DNA of 7,094 nucleotides. Source: Chlamydiota bacterium. Lineage in GTDB: Bacteria; Chlamydiota; Chlamydiia; Chlamydiales; JAJFMB01. Location: assembly GCA_021772355.1 (NCBI GenBank), contig JAJFMB010000209.1:1-7094 (forward strand), read 5' to 3'. Below are positions 1 through 5,206 of this stretch, in pieces; within the stretch, counting starts at the first letter, position 1, and each line of letters starts with the position of its first letter. The notes beneath the pieces were generated by a model. It saw nothing but the letters and a program-made list of their open reading frames with translations, made no database searches and had not been told where the DNA came from. The position numbers were made by a program, and so were the translations under genes.

Positions 1-30
1 AATCATGACAAGTAAACGTGTCATTCTTCA
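1..30 (-). pseudogene. In-frame TGA and continuing adaptor reading frame
   Basis: After the TGA at 28-30 the same frame stays open to the window edge and reads RMTRLLVMI. Adaptors of this family typically read GRMARxLVxV here, so the TGA replaces the conserved Gly codon; GGA to TGA is a single base change. This looks like a nonsense mutation or a base error rather than the natural end of the gene. A restart ATG lies at 24-22, so a separate C-terminal fragment could be made. The continuation is cut off by the window, so the remaining domain cannot be inspected. Confidence 0.65.
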
Positions 31-870
31 GGTTGGATCTACATCGCCAAGCAAACGGAGAATAACCCCCTCTTGACTCACCTCTTCTCCATTACCAAGC
101 TCCTGCGTCACAAGAACTTTAGACCCTTCGGCCTGAACCGCATTGGGAATAGTGATCCACTTTAACTGCTCATAGGGAATACTGACCTGCACGCGAAATT
201 CATCAGTTGAAACAAGCGTCGCAACAGAGGTTTGTGGTGTGACAAGTTGACTAACTTCTGTGAATTCTTGAATTACGATAGCGTTAAACGGAGCACGCAA
301 GATTGTTCTTTCTAAATTTAGCTTCGCTTTTTCCAGACGACTTTTGGCCGCATCAAGGGCAGCGCGTTTCTCCTGAAGCTGCGGTTCGCGTAGAGCAAGC
401 TGTCTCCCAACTTCACTTCCTTCAATGCTTGGACCGAGAAGTTCCCATTCCCGTTCCGCAACAACGCGCTTTCCCTGCTCAAGCTTAAGCTCAAACTCGG
501 CACGCTTTACTCCTGCTTCTTCCTGCTCTATTGCTGTAATGTAGTCGCGAGGGTCGATCTTGAGTAGAATCTCTCCTTCTTTCAGCAATCCTCCAATCAC
601 GAGATTTTTCGACTGCTCAATAACACGACCGCTGACTTCCGGAGACAGTGTAACCTGGCGATTTCCTTGAATTGTCCCAAACGCTTGAACTATAGTCTGC
701 TCTTCTTGCGGTTCAACCTTTATAACCTCGACTACAGTAGGAAGAGAGGATTCTTCTTCTTTCTGAGCTGTGGGTTTTAATAGAATAAGAAAATACCCGA
801 TGGTGGCACTGACTAGGATAAGAACAGCACCAATAGCAATTTGTGAAAGAAAGCGTTTTTTATTTTTCAT
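28..870 (-). CDS. RND-type efflux pump periplasmic adaptor (HlyD/MFP family), C-terminally interrupted
   Basis: Membrane fusion protein that would link an inner-membrane RND transporter to the outer-membrane channel encoded just upstream. Visible parts: an N-terminal membrane anchor (about residues 9-31); the first lipoyl half-motif (about 72-107, around SPEVSGRV and KIDPRDY); a charged alpha-helical hairpin (about 108-188); the second lipoyl half (RTILRAPFNAIVI, 189-201); and the start of a beta-barrel domain (205-280). The family is usually about 350-400 residues; this frame stops at 280, before the barrel and membrane-proximal domains are complete. The last codons read LLGDVDPT-stop, where adaptors of this type normally continue DxDPxGRMAR. 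The ATG lies one base after the upstream stop (TAA-T-ATG) with no clear Shine-Dalgarno sequence, so translation is probably coupled. The family call is firm; whether the product works is doubtful because of the TGA. Confidence 0.88.
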   Translation of the reverse strand: MKNKKRFLSQIAIGAVLILVSATIGYFLILLKPTAQKEEESSLPTVVEVIKVEPQEEQTIVQAFGTIQGNRQVTLSPEVSGRVIEQSKNLVIGGLLKEGEILLKIDPRDYITAIEQEEAGVKRAEFELKLEQGKRVVAEREWELLGPSIEGSEVGRQLALREPQLQEKRAALDAAKSRLEKAKLNLERTILRAPFNAIVIQEFTEVSQLVTPQTSVATLVSTDEFRVQVSIPYEQLKWITIPNAVQAEGSKVLVTQELGNGEEVSQEGVILRLLGDVDPT

Positions 871-871
871 A

Positions 872-2335
872 TTATGGCTGACAATTGGCGACTAAGCACG
901 TCCCTCCTAATGCACGATAAAGCTTTGAACGGAATTGAAGCAACCGTTTACGTGCCGTAATATCACGTCTTTGCACCTCTTGAAGAGACTGCACGGCCGT
1001 AATCACCGGCAAATAGTCGCTAAGACCATTCATATACCGAATACGCGCTTCGCGTAAATTTGCTTCTGCCACCTCGGTTTGGTGATGGAGTTTTTGAATT
1101 AAATCTAATTGAAACCGCTCCTCAACCGTAGCATCCTCTACCTCTTTTAAAGCGTTTAAAAACCCCTCTCCAAAGGCGTTTAAGCGTTCCCATACAATGG
1201 CTTTTCTACGGTCAACCTCAGCCGCGCGGCGCCCTCCGTCTACGAGAGGATAAACAAAGTTCGAAGCGATTGTAATCAACTCTCGATCAAAAATATCTCT
1301 AAATCTCAACGCACTAAAATCATACGAGAGTAGCACCGATAGCTTAGGGAACTGATCAGCAACCGCTTCTGCAACTTGATAATCTGCTTGTTTTAATTTT
1401 CGTTGTGTCGCGCGCAAGTCAGGTCTGTGACAGATCAAATCCATCGGTGTTCCCATTTGAGGGAAAGGAGGCAACTTTTGAAAAAGCACACCCGTTTTTG
1501 TATTGTAATAATCACTGGGTGGCTCTCCCAGTAGGACATAAAGTTGATTGCTCGCTGTACGAAACAGAGACTCAACAGGGGGCACTTGTGATTCTGTCTG
1601 AGCAAGCTGCAAACGTTGTTGATACACATCTAAAGCTGAGGCGTCTCCAATACTAAAACGCAGCTCTACAAGTTCTAGTAACGTTTCATTGGCCTTGATC
1701 TGCTCTGCAAAAAGCTCTAAAAGCGCTTGTTGTTCTTGGACAGTAAACCAAAGATCTGTCACCGTTCCTGTCAATATAAGTGCTGTTGCCTCCAAATCCT
1801 CGCACGTTGCTAAAACATTGTAGAGGCCCGCTTTTGTTCTGGAATCAATGCGTTTCCAAAGGTCCACCTCATAAGATAGATCAAAAGATAAGAAATAGTT
1901 TGTAAGAGAACCACTAGAAGCAACTCCTGGGATATCGGTAATGGGAACACCGGGAATTGAAATTCCGGGCGCACCGAAACCCGCCCCCGTTCTCCCAGCT
2001 GTATTAGTATTGAAAACACTGTTCACCATATTAATCTGAGGATAACGATCGGCACCATCGATAATTGCTTGCGCTTTTGCCTGACATAAGCGATTCCACG
2101 CCTGTGCAATATCGAGATTGTTTTTCAGACTCGTTTCAACCAAACAGTTAAGAACCGGTTCATTAAACTCCTCCCACCAATTCTCAACAACGCGCGTTCC
2201 CTCTTGGTCGTTATAGTACTGCTCCGGAATGCATACGCAAGGACGATCAAGTTTCCAAGGTCGATGCACGCGGCACCCTCCCAGAAAAATCAAAAACACA
2301 AAAAAAGGAATAAAGACAAAATGCCTTTTCAACAT
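872..2335 (-). CDS. Outer-membrane efflux lipoprotein, OprM/NodT type of the TolC family
   Basis: Forms the outer-membrane exit duct of a tripartite pump. The 487-residue length is normal for the family. It begins with a lipoprotein signal: a hydrophobic stretch and the lipobox LGGC with Cys21, followed by Arg22. Two structural repeats of the outer-membrane efflux fold are visible. Repeat one spans about 60-270 (LKNNLDIAQAWNR, then SFDLSYEVDLWKRI, then ELRFSIGDASALDVYQ). Repeat two spans about 300-475 (HRPDLRATQRKLKQADYQV, then FPKLSVLLSYD, then VYPLVDGGRR, then RIRYMNGLSDYLPVI). The end RALGGTC resembles the RALGGGW end seen in many members. A Gly/Pro/Ile-rich stretch at 117-142 falls where the first extracellular barrel loop is expected. 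It starts at an ATG preceded by AGAGGG, and is followed after one base by the adaptor gene, so the two are very likely co-transcribed. The pump substrate cannot be told from the sequence. Confidence 0.93.
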   Translation of the reverse strand: MLKRHFVFIPFFVFLIFLGGCRVHRPWKLDRPCVCIPEQYYNDQEGTRVVENWWEEFNEPVLNCLVETSLKNNLDIAQAWNRLCQAKAQAIIDGADRYPQINMVNSVFNTNTAGRTGAGFGAPGISIPGVPITDIPGVASSGSLTNYFLSFDLSYEVDLWKRIDSRTKAGLYNVLATCEDLEATALILTGTVTDLWFTVQEQQALLELFAEQIKANETLLELVELRFSIGDASALDVYQQRLQLAQTESQVPPVESLFRTASNQLYVLLGEPPSDYYNTKTGVLFQKLPPFPQMGTPMDLICHRPDLRATQRKLKQADYQVAEAVADQFPKLSVLLSYDFSALRFRDIFDRELITIASNFVYPLVDGGRRAAEVDRRKAIVWERLNAFGEGFLNALKEVEDATVEERFQLDLIQKLHHQTEVAEANLREARIRYMNGLSDYLPVITAVQSLQEVQRRDITARKRLLQFRSKLYRALGGTCLVANCQP

Positions 2336-2340
2336 GGAAA

Positions 2341-2352
2341 GCCCTCTAGGGC
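2341..2352 (-). promoter_or_regulatory. Ribosome binding site of the efflux lipoprotein inside a small hairpin
   Basis: AGAGGG (complement of 2342-2347) sits 6 bases before the ATG at 2335 and fixes the start. It lies inside a short perfect inverted repeat, GCCCT-AG-AGGGC, which could partly hide the site in the mRNA. The stem is only 4-5 bp, so any effect is speculative. Confidence 0.5.
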
Positions 2353-2374
2353 CATCCTATATGATTTCAGAAAT

Positions 2375-2396
2375 GAGTAAAATTATTTTTTTACTC
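2375..2396. other. AT-rich inverted repeat over the LD-carboxypeptidase stop codon
   Basis: GAGTAAAA and TTTTACTC form an 8-bp perfect inverted repeat with a 6-base loop, extendable by one A-T pair. It covers the TAA stop (2391-2393) and lies in the 55-bp gap before the efflux gene. On the minus strand no T-tract follows, and the stem has little GC, so it is a poor terminator; partial attenuation between the genes is possible. No convincing promoter for the efflux genes is seen in this gap. Confidence 0.3.
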
Positions 2397-3320
2397 ACCA
2401 AGAATTTCAATTGATTTTTGATCGGAATCTAAACGCGCAAGACAGTTTAATGGAAGAGTCACTTGATTTTTCACATGCCCGGAAGGAAATCCATTGATTA
2501 CAGGATAGGGTGCATTCGAAAAATACTTCTCTAAAACATCACTCAGAGCAAAACTTTTTTCCGGTGTATCCGTTTCACAGCCATGCCATGTGCATAGTAC
2601 TGCTCCGGCAAGTTCCTGCAACACACCACCCAACTTTAATTGGCACAGCATTCGATCAATGCGATAGGGAGGCTCATTCACATCTTCCAAAACGAGAATT
2701 TTTTCCTTCGTCTCCAATTGCCACGGTGTGCCCATCAAAGCACATATGAGAGCGAGATTGCCACCTACCAACCTCCCCTCGCCAACTCCAGAACATAACG
2801 TTTGCACTCCTGAGAACGAGGAGAATTCATTGTGTTCATCCACCACCGATTTCCAAACGTGAGTTTCAGAAAAAGGGAGCGAGTTCTCTTTGAATATATA
2901 TCCCAGGTTTGGTCCCAAAAAGGTAACCAAACCACTGTATTTTCCTATCGCCGCATGCAAAGCTGTGATGTCACTCATCCCTATAAATATCTTAGGGTGA
3001 GCACGAAGCAAAGTGTAATCGAGCTGATTGAGAAGAGGCATGCATCCATACCCCCCTGTAATGCACCATACAGCATCCACAGAGGAATCACACCAGCATT
3101 CCATAAATGCTTGTGCTCGAATGGCATCATCTCCAGCAAAATAGCCTACACGCGTCGTGACATTGGGTGCGACACGAGTTTGAAAACCCCTTTGCTCAAG
3201 TTGCTGAAGACAAGAATCTAACAACATTGAATCAAAAGATTTAGCCGGAGCGACCACACCGATAGTTGCGCCCTCCTTCAGCAAAGGTGGACGCAGAATA
3301 GCTTGGCTCTCACATATCAT
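2391..3320 (-). CDS. ldcA: LD-carboxypeptidase (peptidase family S66, LdcA/MccF type)
   Basis: Serine peptidase of the S66 family. LdcA members remove the terminal D-Ala from tetrapeptide muropeptides in the cytoplasm during peptidoglycan recycling; MccF members cleave microcin C-like compounds. Counting from the ATG at 3320 (309 residues), the N-domain starts with LKEGATIGVVAPAK (14-27) and has a CITGGYG loop (86-92). The nucleophile is Ser116 in IGMSDITALH. The C-domain has LEDVNEPPYRIDRML (211-225), which supplies the acidic residue (Glu212, possibly Glu216), and the histidine is His282 in GFPSGH. All triad elements are present and the length is normal. A GTG at 3335 in the same frame would add five residues. 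The ATG is preferred because AAGGTGA lies about 11 bases before it and nothing conserved lies upstream. The ATG overlaps the previous gene by 11 bases, suggesting coupled translation. LdcA versus MccF activity cannot be separated by eye; LdcA is the more general role. Confidence 0.93.
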   Translation of the reverse strand: MICESQAILRPPLLKEGATIGVVAPAKSFDSMLLDSCLQQLEQRGFQTRVAPNVTTRVGYFAGDDAIRAQAFMECWCDSSVDAVWCITGGYGCMPLLNQLDYTLLRAHPKIFIGMSDITALHAAIGKYSGLVTFLGPNLGYIFKENSLPFSETHVWKSVVDEHNEFSSFSGVQTLCSGVGEGRLVGGNLALICALMGTPWQLETKEKILVLEDVNEPPYRIDRMLCQLKLGGVLQELAGAVLCTWHGCETDTPEKSFALSDVLEKYFSNAPYPVINGFPSGHVKNQVTLPLNCLARLDSDQKSIEILGE

Positions 3321-4053
3321 AACGATCCGAATCACCTTTACGAGGTACTTTCTTGATCAATGTGACAATAAAATCATTCCATTTTTGATTACGAATGGCA
3401 GGAAAAATAATAGCGCTATCGATACCAATCTGCTTAGCAAAATCTTTTACGCACGCATCAGTTAGATTGCCCCGTTGAGCCTCTTCGGCAAGACTTTCCT
3501 TCAACCCGCCTGAGAAGTCACCCCAAATCATACCGCCATTACTATGTATCTTGCGAATACCCACCTTTAGTTCTTCATCAGTAAAAATCGCCATCAAAAA
3601 ACGCAAGGGATGAACATGATTGATCCGTTCGCCCGCCGCATCTAAAGATGGTTTCAACATCAATAAAGACGCATAAGACTTACTTGCCAGAGAAGTTACG
3701 ATAAACGAAATATCCTTTTTCTCTTTTGGAGCTAACTTCGCTTGATAATTGCGTGGCTCGGAGGTAGCCTTTCTCGAGTTTCCTCTTCTTGCTTCTGTTA
3801 TTTCATAGCCTTGGTCATACCAGACACCTTCTTCCAGTGTATAGGCACTCCCTTTGACAATTACCGTTTGCTCATCAATCGGCAAGTTTAGTTCTAAAGC
3901 TATTTGCTCTTGAAGATTTAAAAGAGTCTCATCCGGCTCCATTTCCATAAAGACTTCGTAACCACCGGCAACTTCAACCATAACATCAATAGCTTGTATT
4001 TGTTGAAACATGACACAAACAAATAGTGCAATAGACCACTTAAACATCTTCAT
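3310..4053 (-). CDS. Secreted protein with N-terminal ubiquitin-like domain and a conserved C-terminal domain
   Basis: A 247-residue protein of no assigned function. Residues 1-21 form a signal peptide (positive start, hydrophobic core, likely cleavage after IQA). The mature protein begins IDVMVEVAGG, and residues 22-68 align without gaps to human ubiquitin 1-47. I count 13 identities, including Gly31, Glu37, Glu39, Pro40, Thr43, Asn46, Ile51, Pro58, Asp60, Gln62, Ile65 and Gly68. LEEG (73-76) then matches ubiquitin LEDG after a two-residue insertion. A basic linker (89-111, starting ARRGNSRK) leads to a second domain (about 112-240) with LRFLMAIFTDEELK and a C-terminal GDSDRYDM. I associate this domain with proteins of environmental chlamydiae, from memory only. 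The ATG at 4053 is chosen over one at 4116: it has GGAGAGG just upstream and starts directly with the signal peptide. No catalytic motif is recognised. The ubiquitin-like fold is inferred from an alignment by eye. Confidence 0.8.
   Translation of the reverse strand: MKMFKWSIALFVCVMFQQIQAIDVMVEVAGGYEVFMEMEPDETLLNLQEQIALELNLPIDEQTVIVKGSAYTLEEGVWYDQGYEITEARRGNSRKATSEPRNYQAKLAPKEKKDISFIVTSLASKSYASLLMLKPSLDAAGERINHVHPLRFLMAIFTDEELKVGIRKIHSNGGMIWGDFSGGLKESLAEEAQRGNLTDACVKDFAKQIGIDSAIIFPAIRNQKWNDFIVTLIKKVPRKGDSDRYDM
3790..3990 (-). other. Ubiquitin-like (beta-grasp) domain within the secreted protein
   Basis: Covers protein residues 22-88. The order strand-turn-strand, then helix (LLNLQEQIALEL), then Pro-x-Asp-x-Gln and a hydrophobic strand (TVIVKG) follows ubiquitin step by step. 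Ile65 lines up with ubiquitin Ile44, the centre of its main binding surface, whereas ubiquitin Leu8 and Lys48 are replaced by Ala29 and Ser69. The last strand is uncertain: YEITEARRGN can be matched either to the YNI region or to the end LVLRLRGG. Confidence 0.65.
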
Positions 4054-4057
4054 GGAG

Positions 4058-4064
4058 CCTCTCC
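4058..4064 (-). promoter_or_regulatory. Ribosome binding site deciding the start of the ubiquitin-like protein gene
   Basis: GGAGAGG on the minus strand lies four bases before the ATG at 4053. This strong site, together with the signal peptide that begins there, rejects the longer in-frame start at 4116. Confidence 0.8.
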
Positions 4065-4086
4065 GAATAGATTTAAAAAAGATATA

Positions 4087-4116
4087 TTCATACTTGATGA
4101 GAGCCGTTGACTTCAA
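4087..4116 (-). promoter_or_regulatory. Candidate sigma70-type promoter for the leftward operon
   Basis: TTGAAG (complement of 4111-4116), an 18-base spacer and TATGAA (complement of 4087-4092) would start transcription near 4080, leaving a short leader with the ribosome binding site. Each box matches four of six consensus bases. Its -35 box overlaps that of the rightward promoter. It would serve the ubiquitin-like gene and probably the three genes behind it. Confidence 0.4.
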
Positions 4117-4136
4117 GTTTATTTTTTTTCTATAGT
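4107..4136 (+). promoter_or_regulatory. Candidate sigma70-type promoter for the outer-membrane barrel gene
   Basis: TTGACT (4107-4112), an 18-base spacer containing a T-rich run, and TATAGT (4131-4136); each box matches five of six consensus bases. The predicted start of transcription, about seven bases after the -10 box, falls at or just before the ATG at 4144, so the mRNA would have almost no leader. Confidence 0.5.
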
Positions 4137-4143
4137 ATGAAGT

Positions 4144-4947
4144 ATGACGAAAAAAAGCACCTTCATCACTTTTTTCCTGATCTGCTCCTTAGCATCTTCC
4201 CCCATTTATTCCTGGTGGAGATTCTGCGATCTACTTTGCGGTCCCCACCGCATGAGTATCGGGCCGGAAATTTATTACATTGAAAGGACAACAGAAAAGG
4301 GCACCAAACAAAACGGCTGCATGTATGGAGAAAGAATTAGCTATGATCGAGTTCGTGGGTGGAACATTTATTACGGCGCAGACCAATACTACGCAAAAGG
4401 AACTATTTCCGGAAAAACCAAAAAAGGAACTCGCTTAAAATCAACTCTTACTGACGCCGAAGTAGAAGGCAGACTTGGTTTCACCTTCGAAAAATGCTCG
4501 TGGAAACGCGCCTTTTTCACTCCATTTGGAGGATATGGCTACTTTGCCGGAACGAATAAATACCGAAGTCCCTCTCCGATTCATGTCAAATTCCGTCCCC
4601 GTTTTAGCTATTACACTGCAGGGTTTCTAAGTGGCTTTAACATATCGAATTGCTTTAGGATCGGGGCGAATTTCAAAGCAAAATTCATGGTAGGTGCTAC
4701 AAATAAAATTGAAGATGATCCCGACTTTGACACCCTACATCAAGATATCGGAGAGAGCATCCTTTACCAAGTTGATATACCCCTCACCTATCGTTTTTGC
4801 GACTGCAATTTCGAATCCTATGAAATCAGTCTCGTTCCCTTTTATCGAACGCGCTGCTACGGGGCTAAAGAGAATTACCCCTTCGATTTCTTTGAAACCA
4901 AATTCAAAATGTGGGGTGCACGTTTAATGTTCACCTACCTATTTTAA
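4144..4947 (+). CDS. Cysteine-rich outer-membrane beta-barrel protein
   Basis: A 267-residue exported protein of unrecognised family. A signal peptide covers residues 1-23 (likely cleavage after IYS). The mature part is rich in Tyr, Phe and Gly in alternating strand-like segments, for example MSIGPEIYYIE (37-47), FRPRFSYYTAGFLSGF (150-165), FRIGANFKAKFMVG (171-184) and YEISLVPFY (226-234). It ends with WGARLMFTYLF, whose alternating hydrophobic residues and terminal Phe267 fit the outer-membrane sorting signal read by the BAM complex. Length and strand count suggest about 8-10 strands. The mature part has eight cysteines (28, 32, 59, 118, 170, 219, 221, 238), unusual for barrels but fitting the disulfide-linked envelopes of chlamydiae. 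The ATG directly follows an in-frame TGA (4138-4140), so no longer start exists, and no Shine-Dalgarno sequence precedes it. No terminator is evident downstream. Role (pore, adhesin or structural) unknown. Confidence 0.82.
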   Translation: MTKKSTFITFFLICSLASSPIYSWWRFCDLLCGPHRMSIGPEIYYIERTTEKGTKQNGCMYGERISYDRVRGWNIYYGADQYYAKGTISGKTKKGTRLKSTLTDAEVEGRLGFTFEKCSWKRAFFTPFGGYGYFAGTNKYRSPSPIHVKFRPRFSYYTAGFLSGFNISNCFRIGANFKAKFMVGATNKIEDDPDFDTLHQDIGESILYQVDIPLTYRFCDCNFESYEISLVPFYRTRCYGAKENYPFDFFETKFKMWGARLMFTYLF

Positions 4948-5036
4948 TCACCCCTACTTTTTCAACACAGCCGCAGTGACAACAGATTCCTCTTGTCGAT
5001 AGAATATAAATAAGATATTTTGAATCTTTGCATGAA
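4948..5036. other. AT-rich intergenic stretch without a recognised gene
   Basis: Between the barrel stop and the fold-back element. It holds a weak AAGAT/ATCTT hairpin (5012-5028) and an AT-rich run around 5001-5020, but no promoter with both boxes at proper spacing and no GC-rich terminator. Confidence 0.5.
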
Positions 5037-5193
5037 ACCCGTGATTGTGACCTAATCTGAGGCCATGTGGTACAGAGGGAGGTTAGATTTCGAAAATTTT
5101 GACGAAAGGCATGTCAATAGACATGTTGAAATATATCGAAAGATGACCTTCATCTGTAAATGTTTGGCCTCAGATTAGGTCACAATCACGTGT
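5037..5193. repeat. Fold-back element with 26-bp perfect terminal inverted repeats (MITE-like)
   Basis: The outer arms 5040-5065 and 5165-5190 are perfect 26-bp inverted repeats; allowing one mismatch they reach 29 bp (5037-5065 / 5165-5193). The inner arms 5071-5093 and 5136-5158 are also complementary at 18 of 23 positions, 20 with G-U pairs. The centre holds a perfect hairpin, CATGTC-AATA-GACATG (5110-5125). The whole stretch can therefore fold into one long hairpin. It has no open reading frame of note and no T-tract on either side, so it is not an ordinary terminator. The architecture (26-bp ends, about 150 bp, non-coding) recalls small non-autonomous transposons such as Neisseria Correia elements, without sequence similarity that I recognise. 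A possible AA duplication flanks the 29-bp ends (5035-5036 and 5194-5195), too short to prove insertion. Confidence 0.85.
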
Positions 5194-5197
5194 AAAA

Positions 5198-5202
5198 AAG
5201 GA
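5198..5202 (+). promoter_or_regulatory. Ribosome binding site of the antiporter gene
   Basis: AAGGA lies four bases before the ATG at 5207, a rather short spacing. It begins only eight bases after the last base of the perfect inverted repeat arm, so a folded leader would end right beside it. Confidence 0.6.
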
Positions 5203-5206
5203 AAAC

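Noticed and set aside
28..30. Genome-wide reassignment of TGA to glycine
   Set aside because: Two other genes in the window end at TGA directly after conserved-looking C-termini, so TGA acts as a stop here; a local mutation or error is more likely.
1405..1656. Plus-strand frames of 60-90 codons across the efflux and antiporter genes
   Set aside because: They run opposite or out of frame with well-supported genes and lack any recognisable feature.
2832..3221. 129-codon open frame on the plus strand
   Set aside because: It lies opposite the LD-carboxypeptidase gene, which has all family motifs; the plus-strand translation shows no domain, signal or ribosome binding site.
4054..4116. Longer N-terminus for the ubiquitin-like protein, starting at 4116
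   Set aside because: The added 21 residues would bury the signal peptide inside the protein, and they cover the promoter region; a strong GGAGAGG stands right before the ATG at 4053.
5037..5193. The fold-back element as a rho-independent terminator of the barrel gene
   Set aside because: The stem is far longer than usual, the loop is about 100 bases and no run of T follows the right arm on the plus strand or the left arm on the minus strand.
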